Origin: Methylocucumis oryzae
GTDB lineage: Bacteria; Pseudomonadota; Gammaproteobacteria; Methylococcales; Methylomonadaceae
DNA length: 43,128 nt
Reading direction: 5' to 3'
Assembly: GCF_000963695.1 (NCBI RefSeq)
Contig: NZ_LAJX01000073.1
Location: 1-43,128, forward strand
The position numbers were made by a program, and so were the translations under genes. This document shows, piece after piece, positions 31,559 to 39,569 of this stretch (position 1 is the first letter of the stretch; every line of letters begins with the position of its first letter). The notes under the pieces are model-generated. The model was not told where the DNA came from and made no database searches. It worked only from the letters and a program-made list of their open reading frames with translations.

Positions 31559-32154
31559 GTGTTTCCTTGTTTTACTAAAACCATAGAATCTAGTCAGAAT
31601 ATAGGCGCTACTCGAAAATTACAAGCAAGTTTAGTGAAATTCAACGTTTTACTAAATTATCAATAGCAAACAAAGTAAGCCGACACACTCCTTAAAAAGT
31701 TAACCTACTCATAACCGAAACGCTAAACAATAATCATGCCCTATTCAGCGTGGTAGCCTATTCAATACCACGCAACCAGGGCGAACGCATTTGACTTTAT
31801 TATTTATCGTTAAATCAAATAGTTGAAAAAATATGACTACATTTTAGACAATTTATTGCCTTGTATCCATTTGATTATATTAATAAAAAATTTTAATGCG
31901 TTTGCCCTGGTTCATAACCATTCACGCCAATACAATATGATCTTTAAAAATCAAATCCGCTTCAGCATGTGGGTTGAGTATTAGTTTACGCGAATGATGC
32001 GCTTCGTTTCTCAGCGCATCCTATCGCCCTGATAAAAAACTAAACTCCAAAACTGCCAGCGGGCAGCGCGTCTCTTTTACCGACTGTTGGGTTTGATAAT
32101 GAACACCAAAACCATATTACCGCTAAATAGAAAAGACCAAGCAACAAAACAACG
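31559..32154. other. Long non-coding stretch with repeats
   Basis: No credible gene in either direction. It holds one 139-bp inverted-repeat element (31774-31912) and a short dyad at 31996-32020 (GATGCGCT and AGCGCATC around 9 bases) of a kind that suggests another dispersed repeat. A short minus-strand open stretch, reading LILNPHAEADLIFKDHIVLA, lies at about 31925-31985 but has no start or homology I recognise. The apbC promoter should lie near 31559-31640. Confidence 0.55.
31774..31912. repeat. 139-bp inverted-repeat element (AACCAGGGC family)
   Basis: The left end AACCAGGGCGAACGCATT is matched in inverted orientation by AATGCGTTTGCCCTGGTT, 18 bp with one mismatch, around an AT-rich centre without coding capacity. 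Only one copy is in the window. No clear target duplication is visible. Confidence 0.75.
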
Positions 32155-32161
32155 CTAAAGC

Positions 32162-32373
32162 TTATAGGTCATTTGGGCTAAGCCCAGTATGTTTGGATAT
32201 TCGAGCAAGCATACGAGGGCCGATTTCTTCACTATCGTGAAATGCAAAAACAAAATCAGACCAGCACTACGACATAAAGTACGATGGGAACCAGATTGAC
32301 GCTTAATTACCCAACCAATACTAAGCAATGCGGCAAGAACGCGCTTAGCCTTTGTAGAAGGCCACTGGCTCAT
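32162..32373 (-). CDS. hicA: HicA-type toxin (one frameshift)
   Basis: Small mRNA-interferase-type toxin of the HicA/YcfA family, 70 residues after correction. The double-stranded-RNA-binding-like fold is visible in KRVLAALLSIGWVIKRQSGSH, with the catalytic His in GSHRTL. The frame then breaks near 32258-32263, where one base is missing; in the shifted frame the sequence reads DFVFAFHDSEEIGPRMLARI, then SKHTGLSPNDL, a textbook HicA end, stopping at 32162. It overlaps the antitoxin gene by 4 bases, with hicB first. Whether the toxin is truly frameshifted is uncertain, because many other genes here show the same defect. Confidence 0.85.
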
Positions 32374-32576
32374 GCAGCCACGAACTCAATATTGATGGGT
32401 ATAGGGCGGTTTTCTCCTGTTTCGATTCGCTCAGCAAGCACCCGAAGCGCCAATGTTTCTGTCTTTGCCATTGCGTCTTCAGCTGAAACACCATAAGCAA
32501 GCACCCCTGGAATTTCAGGTACTTCGGCTAACCAGCGACCATCTTCTTCGCGTTCGTATTCTATGTGAAAATTCAT
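32370..32576 (-). CDS. hicB: HicB-type antitoxin
   Basis: A 68-residue antitoxin of the small HicB type: FHIEYEREEDGRWLAEVPEI, then PGVLAYGVSAEDAMAKTETLALRVLAER in shortened form, ending IPINIEFVAA. It would bind and neutralise HicA and probably repress its own operon. No separate C-terminal DNA-binding domain is evident in so short a protein. A strong GGGAGG site lies 6 bases before the ATG. It is transcribed ahead of hicA with a 4-base overlap, the reverse of the common hicA-hicB order but frequent for this subtype. Confidence 0.88.
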   Translation of the reverse strand: MNFHIEYEREEDGRWLAEVPEIPGVLAYGVSAEDAMAKTETLALRVLAERIETGENRPIPINIEFVAA

Positions 32577-32761
32577 ACGGCCTCCCGTAAAGGTAATTGC
32601 TACTTATTTTATGCTAAGGGTGCGAGTACACCTAAAAAACCTACCCACACCCAGCGCCTGTGATTGGGCGCAATGCCTATTGGTTATTGCGCTTTACCGC
32701 CTTACATCTATACGCCTTACGGGTTAATTTATGACTAAACTCAGGAATTTTTACCTTAAGC

Positions 32762-33519
32762 TTATTTTGGGCGTACGACTTCAAATGTCATACCAGGTTT
32801 GATGCCTACTTCCCAAAGTGCCCTTCCATCTGGTAGAGGAATTCCGGGCTTGGTTCCAGTAATCATTCGTGCGTTTTTAATTATTGCGTCTGTTGCTTTA
32901 TCTTTAATAACCCACGTGTGACCATATTCATATGGCTTAACTAATTTATTGATTTGGAAGTAAATTTCGTCCGTTAAATCGTTTAACGATGAAAAAGCAC
33001 TTGCCTGGAATTCGTATAAATCATCGTCTGACCCTGTAAATGATCGTGCATCCACTGTAATAAAGGATGATTTCCTAATTTCATTTGTTATTTTCTCTGC
33101 CGCCTTTATTAGGCTCTCTTGTAATTCAGGTTTATTATTCGCACTTGATAGAAGTTTGTCAGATGTTAAGACTGATTTTATTTTTTCCTCGATTTGCTTA
33201 TCTAGTTCTTTAAGTTCTGGGCGAGCTTCGCTTTTTTCTTGTAATGCTTTTAAAAAACCATCATCGCTATTGAAATCCCGAGGTGCATACAATTATTTGT
33301 AATGGCAACTTACAAGCCATCCAAAAACACAGAGAACAATCACAGGGAAAATAACCATAAACCAAACAAGTGGATAAAGCTCATTTGCCTCTAATTCTGA
33401 GCTATAACCTACTACTAAGGCAGCAAATCCATAAATTAAAACGATAAAAAGAGCGATTATTCCAAGGGGATTTCTTGAAAGTTCTTAGCAGTGTTGCCAA
33501 AATCGTTTAGTATGTTCAT
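32762..33519 (-). CDS. Uncharacterised two-helix membrane protein (frameshift and in-frame stop)
   Basis: Function unknown. Reading back from 33519 the chain starts MNILNDFGNTAK, continues after one missing base (near 33482-33483) as LSRNPLGIIALFIVLIYGFA, crosses a second hydrophobic segment (LVWFMVIFPVIVLCVFGWLV) and reaches SCHYK. An in-frame TAA then occurs at 33293-33295, directly before LYAPRDFNSDDGFLKALQEK. The soluble remainder of 176 residues is charged and helical, ending PGMTFEVVRPK. The two halves look like one protein of about 252 residues in a family I recall only as hypothetical. The stop may be a point error or true decay; the C-terminal half alone could only start at a TTG. 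No promoter is evident. Confidence 0.6.
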
Positions 33520-33600
33520 GTGATTTTTTGGTTGTTTATTGATGTGCCTATACGGTAAGCCGTGCCGCTCACTGAGCTTTAACGAAGCCACCGAACCTTT

Positions 33601-33860
33601 CTACCACCCCTTGCTCGCACGAAAGTCGGCTAACACCTCAGCGTCAAAGCGTATAGCGACCTGTTCTTTGATGGGATGTTTGCCTGCGCCACAGGCGCGA
33701 TAAGTCGTTTCATTATGCAAGTCATGGGCATTATGACAAGCAAACGCATCCTCCCAATCAGTCTGGTTATTGGTTTCGGCCTTTCTGATAGAAATAATAT
33801 GATCGGCATTGTCTTTTGGCGTGTGTACAACAAAAAACCACGATTCCTTACCGCATTGCT
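33601..33860 (-). pseudogene. Degraded BrnT-BrnA toxin-antitoxin remnant
   Basis: One minus-strand frame reads WFFVVHTPKDNADHIISIRK, resembling the C-terminal strand of BrnT toxins (VVHT...IRIISARKA). About 35 residues later comes HPIKEQVAIRFDAEVLADFR, then ASKGW and a stop, resembling the ribbon-helix-helix region of a BrnA antitoxin, cut off where GKGWQTRIN would be expected. The start of BrnT and the end of BrnA are missing. It lies between the membrane protein and the desaturase gene, 1 kb from hicBA. The similarity is judged by eye, so the assignment is tentative. Confidence 0.5.
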
Positions 33861-33867
33861 AGCGCCC

Positions 33868-35361
33868 CTAACCCCTCGTCAAATCCGCAACAATCTTATC
33901 ACGCACCAGTTGCCCTGATAGCGTCACCATAGGCATACCACCACCGGGATTCACGCTACCGCCAACAAAATATAAATTGTTTAATACTCGACTGCGCTGA
34001 GGGATTTTAAAGCCTAGATTTTTGTTACGGTCTGCAACAACGCCGTAAATCGAGCCTTGATTGGAATAATAACGTGCTTGAATGTCTAACGGCGTCCAAT
34101 ATTCTTCACAAACAATGTGTTTGCGTAAGTCAGTTAGCCCCATGTTTTCAAGTTTTAGCAATACACGCTCGCGTAATTGCCAATAATCATCGGCACTTAG
34201 TGGACGCTCAGGGTTAATATTGGGGATGTGCGGCAGGATTTTAATAATCTCGCAGCCTGGAGGTGCAATACCCGCATCGGATTTTACCGGTGCAACTAGG
34301 TAAATAGTCGGGTCTTCTGATAAACGACCGCTATGGAATACTGAATCAAAATGCTCTTTCGCGTGCTCGGAATAAAAGAAATTATGATGTGCTAGCTGGT
34401 CGTAATATTTATCAACACCTAAATGTAAGACTAAACCCGAACAAGACGGGGCAAATTTCTTTAAGCGATTAAGTTCGGCTTCTTGTCCAGTTAACAAGCG
34501 TTGGTAAGCCGGAATGGCTTCCATATTGCTGACCACAATATCGGCCGATAACTCACGACCATCGCTTAGCACCACGCTAGTCGCTGTTTTTTGCTGATGC
34601 CGAATCTCGGTAATTTCACTATTTAAATGTATAACAACGCCTAACTCTAAGGCTAGGCGTTCAAGTGCTTGCGCCAGTTTATACATGCCGCCTTGCACAT
34701 ACCATAAGCCATAGCCGAATTGGATATACGGTAATAAATTCATTAAAGCGGGTGCATCATAAGGCGATGAGCCGACATATTTAATGAAGTAATTTAGAAT
34801 ATCGACCAGTTTAGGATGCTTGATAAAACGCCTAACCCCTTGATCCATTGTTCTAAATACATCGAATTCGGTTAAGCTTGCGATTCCGTAGAAGTTTAAC
34901 AACGACCAAAAGCTATCTAAGCCCTGGGCAAAATAGCCCCGCTCCGTCGTCGTACATAATTGCTTAGAATAAGTTAGGAATTGGCAGAATTGTTCATAAA
35001 CCTCAGGCCCTAGCTTAGCTAGCTCAGCTGCATAACCCCATCATCACCGGATAAATCAATCACCGTGTCATCCGCAAAAAAAATTACGCCAATGCGGTTC
35101 TACCGGCTCAAAACGCACATAGTCTTCAATATTTTTCCCTACGCGGGTAAATAACGCGGCGAAAATATGCGGCATCGTTAATATCGAAGGCCCTAAATCA
35201 AAGCTAAAGCCGTCTTTAACCAGGATATTTAATTTACCGCCTACTTTATCGTTTTTTTCAATAAGTTCTACGCTAAAGCCTTCAGAGGCCAGCGAAATGG
35301 CCGCCGATAACCCGCCTAACCCAGCACCTATGACAACAACATGTCGTTCAGAAAAATTCAT
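33868..35361 (-). CDS. CrtN/CrtI-type carotenoid desaturase (two compensating frameshifts)
   Basis: FAD-dependent desaturase or oxidase of the phytoene/diapophytoene desaturase family, 497 residues after correction. The N-terminal dinucleotide-binding motif is [20 protein letters not shown], followed by KVGGKLNIL and [11 protein letters not shown]; the C-terminal FAD motif is [22 protein letters not shown]8 at 35076-35083 has one base too many ([15 protein letters not shown] expected) and C4 at 35036-35039 one too few ([16 protein letters not shown] expected). The two cancel, and the ends share a frame. The exact substrate (C30 or C40 chain, desaturation or terminal oxidation) cannot be decided. 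No other carotenoid gene is adjacent. Confidence 0.88.
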
Positions 35362-35443
35362 TAAGCCATTCTCCGCTTAAGACGCTAAGTAATTAAACAC
35401 ACTGGCTACGCATTGCGTACCCTACCCTAATGTATGCAATCGA

Positions 35444-35782
35444 CTAGCCTGGCGGCCATGTCATTTGCCGACCACCTAATAAATGTATATGTAAGTGGTA
35501 AACTTCTTGTCCGCCATGCTTATTGCAATTGACCACGAGGCGATACCCGTTTTCGCTCAAGCCTAATTGCTTAGCAATGATAGGCGCTGCAGAAAATAGC
35601 TGTCCAGCAAGGCCAGCATCAGTTAGCTCGTTTAAAGTTTCGATGTGTTGCTTTGGAATAATTAACACATGCACTGGCGCTTTTGGATTAATATCGTTAA
35701 ACGCCAACACAAAATCGTTTTGGTAAACAATATCTGGTTGTATTTCACCGGATACCATTTTGCAGAAAAGACATGTACTCAT
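35444..35782 (-). CDS. hinT: HIT-family nucleotide-binding protein
   Basis: A 112-residue purine nucleoside phosphoramidase of the HinT group. The N-terminal CLFCKMVSGEIQPDIVYQND is characteristic, and the active-site histidine triad is HLHIHLLGGRQM near the C-terminus. VHVLIIPKQHIETLNEL is also typical. It is followed upstream by recR, 8 bases away in the same direction, so it may be the last gene of a dnaX-ybaB-recR-hinT run. Confidence 0.94.
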   Translation of the reverse strand: MSTCLFCKMVSGEIQPDIVYQNDFVLAFNDINPKAPVHVLIIPKQHIETLNELTDAGLAGQLFSAAPIIAKQLGLSENGYRLVVNCNKHGGQEVYHLHIHLLGGRQMTWPPG

Positions 35783-35789
35783 AAGCCAC

Positions 35790-36386
35790 CTAAATTTGTT
35801 GTCGCCCGTTTAAAGCATGAGCTAATGTGCCACTATCAATAAATTCCAGTTCTCCGCCCATAGGCACGCCATGTGCAATACGATAAGCTTTAACCTGGTG
35901 TTTTCTAGCTAATTCAGCGATATAGAAAGCGGTGGCCTCGCCTTCTACGGTAGAATTAGTCGCTAAAATAAGTTCTTTAATCTGCCCGTGTGCTAAGCGC
36001 TGCTCAAACTGCGCCAAACCTAACTCATCCGGCCCTATACCGTCTAGTGGCGATAAACGACCATGTAGCACAAAATAATGACCTTTAAATACAGCCGCTT
36101 GCTCAACGACCCAAACATCGGCTGAACTTTCAACGACACAGATTGAGCTAGTATCTCGGCTGTTATCTTGGCAAATATCGCAAACAGCTTGTTCAGTAAA
36201 AATACGACACGACTGACAAAAGCCTATCTCGTTAACCGCTTTAAGCAAGGTTTCGGCTAAGTTTTTCGCATTTTGCCTGTCACGCTGCAATAACTGAAAC
36301 GCCATACGTTGTGCAGTTTTAGGTCCTACGCCTGGCAAACAGCATAAATTCTGGATAAGTTGAGCTAGCAGCCCTGTCCTGCGCAT
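35790..36386 (-). CDS. recR: Recombination mediator RecR
   Basis: A 198-residue RecR that works with RecF and RecO to load RecA at gaps. The helix-hairpin-helix is [20 protein letters not shown], the zinc finger has CQSC and CDIC, and the Toprim domain includes [14 protein letters not shown] and [19 protein letters not shown]. It ends [20 protein letters not shown] and a short tail. Only 3 bases separate it from ybaB, within the conserved dnaX-ybaB-recR cluster. Confidence 0.95.
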   Translation of the reverse strand: MRRTGLLAQLIQNLCCLPGVGPKTAQRMAFQLLQRDRQNAKNLAETLLKAVNEIGFCQSCRIFTEQAVCDICQDNSRDTSSICVVESSADVWVVEQAAVFKGHYFVLHGRLSPLDGIGPDELGLAQFEQRLAHGQIKELILATNSTVEGEATAFYIAELARKHQVKAYRIAHGVPMGGELEFIDSGTLAHALNGRQQI

Positions 36387-36389
36387 AAA

Positions 36390-36713
36390 TTAAAACGGCA
36401 TTTGAAAGCCAGGCGGCAATGGAAAGCCAGCGGTTATGCCCGACATTTTATCTTTTTTTAAGCGCTCAACTTTAATTTCGGCATCATTCATCGCGGCCGC
36501 GACCAAATCTTCCAACATATCTTTGTCATCACCGACCAACGAAGCATCAATTTTTACTTTTCTTACTTCGCGTTTACCGTTCATAAACACGGTAACTAAT
36601 CCACCACCTGACTCACCGAGTATTTCAGTTGCGGCAATTTCATCTTGCACTTTTTGAAAATCTTCCTGCATTTTCTGTGCTTGTTGCATTAAATTTCCCA
36701 ATGCCCCTTTCAT
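36390..36713 (-). CDS. ybaB: Nucleoid-associated protein YbaB/EbfC
   Basis: A 107-residue DNA-binding protein of the YbaB/EbfC family: [20 protein letters not shown], then [23 protein letters not shown] and the C-terminal [12 protein letters not shown]. It forms dimers that bind the nucleoid. It lies between dnaX (14 bases upstream) and recR (3 bases downstream) and is surely co-transcribed with them. Confidence 0.95.
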   Translation of the reverse strand: MKGALGNLMQQAQKMQEDFQKVQDEIAATEILGESGGGLVTVFMNGKREVRKVKIDASLVGDDKDMLEDLVAAAMNDAEIKVERLKKDKMSGITAGFPLPPGFQMPF

Positions 36714-36727
36714 CTCTATCTCCCAAG

Positions 36728-38329
36728 TTAAACAGGCTTAATCGTGCCCGGAATAATTTTAGCGTCAAACTGTTGTTGCAATAATTGAACGGTTGTATCG
36801 GTTTGAATCGCGTCAACAGCCGCTTGCTGTAAGTCTTCTTGTTGCTTAATCAATTGTGCCGCAGGTGTATCGGCAAGTGCTGAACCTAGGCTTATTTTGA
36901 GTTTAATCGCTTTACCTGTCCATGTCTGTAAGGCGGATTGCAATTTCTGCTCGCGCATAGGACTTAGTAAATTCTTCTGCGCTTGATCGAGCAATAGCGA
37001 GCAACTCTGGTCGTCTAAATGCTCTAGGCGACAATTTTGTGCCAATTGTTTAGTGATACTTTCAAGTTTCATAGCGCTAATCATATCTGCCCAATCTAAT
37101 TCAGCGCTATCAGGCGAGACGGTTATTGCGCTTGTCTCAGACAATCCGGCTTGGTCTTGTGCAGCTAGGTTATGATGAACGACTGGCTCAACCGGTTTAA
37201 CACTAGGTTTATCAAGCGGCTTAGCCTTTGACATTACCGGCATAGGCGCAACAGGTTTAAACGCTATCATTCTTAACATTAGCATTTCAAAACCACTGCG
37301 CACATCCGGCGATAAGTCTAAATCTTTTTGTCCTAGTAACGCGATTTGATAATACAGTTGCACGTCTTCAAATGATAAGCGACCTGCTAGATTCTTATAT
37401 AATTCGCCATCCAAATCATCCCCACACAGCGTCGGTACATGTTGAAATAAAGCGATTCTATGCAAGGCCTTAATAATTTGTTGCAGCAACGCAGAAAAAT
37501 CGACGTGTTGCTCGGCAATGCGTTTAATTAACGCAAATAACGGCTCCGCTTGACCATCAGCGAGTGCGGATAATAAACCCAACACCGCTTGTTGCTCAGT
37601 ATAGCCTAACATAGCGTTAACACTGTCTTCGCTGACGCGGCCATTACCGAACACAATGGCTTGATCTAATAAACTTAAGCCATCGCGCATACTGCCATCT
37701 GCCGCATACGCTAATAATGTTAACGCAGCCAGCTCATACGCTATCGCTTCCTGAGTCAGAATATACTGCATTTGTGCTTGAATTTGGCTAGGCTTAAGAC
37801 GTTTAAGATTAAATTGTAAACAACGGGATAATACCGTTACGGGTATTTTTTGCGGGTCGGTCGTTGCGAGTAGAAATTTAACATGTAATGGCGGCTCTTC
37901 TAGCGTTTTTAATAAGGCATTAAAGCTATGGCCTGATAACATGTGTACTTCGTCGATTAAATAGACTTTATAACGCGCCTGGCTGGGCGCATATTGCGCA
38001 TTGTCCAGTAAATCACGGGTATCTTCGACTTTGGTTCGGGACGCCGCATCGACTTCTAATAAATCTAAAAACCGGCCTTCATCGATTTCTTGGCAGACAC
38101 GACATTCACCACAAGGATTAGCGTCTTTCAAATTTTCGCAGTTAATCGCTTTAGCTAAAATTCTGGCTAGTGTGGTTTTACCTACGCCACGCGTACCGGT
38201 AAACAAATAGGCATGATGTAAACGATTGTGTTGTAACGCATTAATTAATGGGATGACAACGTGTTCTTGGCCGACAACTTCTGTAAAGTTATGAGGACGC
38301 CATTTTCTGGCTAAGACTTGATAATTCAT
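36728..38329 (-). CDS. dnaX: DNA polymerase III gamma/tau subunit
   Basis: Clamp-loader ATPase, 533 residues from the chosen start. [20 protein letters not shown] is the classic N-terminus, so the start is set at 38329. The open frame upstream to 38383 lies inside the 4.5S RNA gene and is rejected. Walker A is [17 protein letters not shown], zinc cysteines are in [16 protein letters not shown], Walker B/DEVH is [20 protein letters not shown], and the sensor region is [19 protein letters not shown]. The C-terminal tau part is shorter than in E. coli. No AAAAAAG slippery site was seen in the stretch of linker I checked, so production of a gamma form by frameshifting is not evident. Confidence 0.95.
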   Translation of the reverse strand: MNYQVLARKWRPHNFTEVVGQEHVVIPLINALQHNRLHHAYLFTGTRGVGKTTLARILAKAINCENLKDANPCGECRVCQEIDEGRFLDLLEVDAASRTKVEDTRDLLDNAQYAPSQARYKVYLIDEVHMLSGHSFNALLKTLEEPPLHVKFLLATTDPQKIPVTVLSRCLQFNLKRLKPSQIQAQMQYILTQEAIAYELAALTLLAYAADGSMRDGLSLLDQAIVFGNGRVSEDSVNAMLGYTEQQAVLGLLSALADGQAEPLFALIKRIAEQHVDFSALLQQIIKALHRIALFQHVPTLCGDDLDGELYKNLAGRLSFEDVQLYYQIALLGQKDLDLSPDVRSGFEMLMLRMIAFKPVAPMPVMSKAKPLDKPSVKPVEPVVHHNLAAQDQAGLSETSAITVSPDSAELDWADMISAMKLESITKQLAQNCRLEHLDDQSCSLLLDQAQKNLLSPMREQKLQSALQTWTGKAIKLKISLGSALADTPAAQLIKQQEDLQQAAVDAIQTDTTVQLLQQQFDAKIIPGTIKPV

Positions 38330-38355
38330 GCGGTGATAAACCATACCAAGTGGGC

Positions 38356-38465
38356 GGTAATCGTACCAGCCGCATCTCGGCACACGAATCTGCTGCTACC
38401 GTTGCTCCCTTCCGGACCTGGCGGGGTTTACAGCATATCGTTGCGAGAGAACCAGCACGATTACC
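38356..38465 (-). ncRNA. ffs: 4.5S RNA (signal recognition particle RNA)
   Basis: The minus strand contains the SRP core CCAGGTCCGGAAGGGAGCAA with the GGAAG tetraloop region, preceded by GGTTCTCTCGCAACG as in bacterial 4.5S RNA. The 5' GGTAATCGTGCTGG pairs with the 3' end CTGGTACGATTACC, closing a hairpin of about 110 nt. It lies 26 bases upstream of the dnaX start, the usual gene order in many gammaproteobacteria. The ends are set from the pairing and may be off by a few bases. Confidence 0.95.
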
Positions 38466-38801
38466 ATAGTGATTTAGCCGTATGGCTAAAGGACGCGCAT
38501 TATGCTGGAATTCGGCCATTAAGACAACTCTTTTTTTACTGGCTTTTTTGTGTAGCTAAATTAGCCAAAATAAATTATCTATATCTCTCCCAATCAAACA
38601 TCCGTATTAAACACTAGGGTGGTGTTCTTAATGTGGCTATACTCTGAACGGTCACATTCGGTATCTTGTGTTGCCTTATGGTGCGCTGTGCGCACCCTAC
38701 TAATCCCAGCAAAATCTGCGGTGCTCGGCGCGGCAAACGGGATTAGACTTGCGAGTAACGTGTAAGTAAAAATCCAGATTAACAATACTACCAAAACTAT
38801 T
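38466..38801. other. Intergenic region between ffs and a ParA-like gene
   Basis: No gene is seen. It should hold the promoter of ffs-dnaX on the minus strand, with no unmistakable box. Around 38675-38700 lies GGTGCGCTGTGCGCACCCTA, a half-copy of the inverted-repeat family found at 21515-21586 and 42227-42297. Confidence 0.6.
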
Positions 38802-39554
38802 ATGGCTATACTGGCGTTCTACAATATCAAAGGCGGCGTTGGCAAAACAGCAAGCGCGGTTAATTTAGCGTATCTGGCTGGGCAAAGTGGGTTTAAAACC
38901 TTAGTATGGGATTTGGACCCACAAGCCGCTAGCAGTTTTTATTTCCGGGTAAAAGCCAAAGTCAAAGGCGGTTCAAAAGAGTTGCTGGCTGGTAAGTATG
39001 AATTAGAGCAATTCATTAAGGCTACCGACTACGCTAACCTAGATTTATTGCCGTCAGATTTTTCCTTCAGACATTTAGACTTACACTTAGATAATAAGAA
39101 AAAACCTAAGCAACAGCTAAAAAAATTGATTAAACCGTTAATTGACGAATACGATATGATTTTTTTAGACTGTCCTCCTAACATTTCACTGTTATCCGAA
39201 GCGGTTTTTGCTGCCGCTGACGCGCTGGTTTCACCACTGATTCCAACAACTTTGTCTTTGCGCACCTTAGAACAATTAAAAGTGTTTCTGCATGAGCACG
39301 AACTCAACTATCTGCCACTGATTTTATTTTGGTCTATGGTCGATAAGCGAAAAAAACTACATAAAGACATTATCAAGCAATGTGAACAATCAGAGTCGAC
39401 GATACTCTCAACGGTAATCCCTTATGCTAGCGATATTGAGCGCATGGGTATAGAACGTAAACCCTTACCCTGTTTTGTTCATAACAGTGTCTCAGTAACC
39501 GCTTATCATGAACTATGGCAAGAAATCCTTACCCACTTACCCACTAAGTCTTAA
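38802..39554 (+). CDS. ParA-like ATPase, second type
   Basis: A 250-residue ParA/MinD-superfamily protein: FYNIKGGVGKTASAVNLAYL (deviant Walker A), TLVWDLDPQAASSFYFRV, IFLDCPPNISLLSEAVFAAA, and IPTTLSLRTLEQLKVFLHEH. It is clearly different in sequence from the ParA at 12356-13147. No ParB is nearby. It is followed within about 16 bases by glycogen phosphorylase, so the two may be co-transcribed. A link between this ATPase and glycogen metabolism or storage granules would be speculation. Confidence 0.88.
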   Translation: MAILAFYNIKGGVGKTASAVNLAYLAGQSGFKTLVWDLDPQAASSFYFRVKAKVKGGSKELLAGKYELEQFIKATDYANLDLLPSDFSFRHLDLHLDNKKKPKQQLKKLIKPLIDEYDMIFLDCPPNISLLSEAVFAAADALVSPLIPTTLSLRTLEQLKVFLHEHELNYLPLILFWSMVDKRKKLHKDIIKQCEQSESTILSTVIPYASDIERMGIERKPLPCFVHNSVSVTAYHELWQEILTHLPTKS

Positions 39555-39569
39555 TTTTTGGAGTCAACC

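Noticed and set aside
36728-38329. Programmed frameshift in dnaX to make gamma and tau
   Set aside because: I checked part of the linker region and found no AAAAAAG-type slippery heptamer there, so there is no support for it.
38330-38383. Longer DnaX start
   Set aside because: The extra codons lie within the 3' part of the 4.5S RNA gene; the family start [12 protein letters not shown] is at 38329.
38594-38794. Small gene between ffs and the ParA-like gene
   Set aside because: The frame crosses a repeat half-copy, has no ribosome site and no recognisable family.
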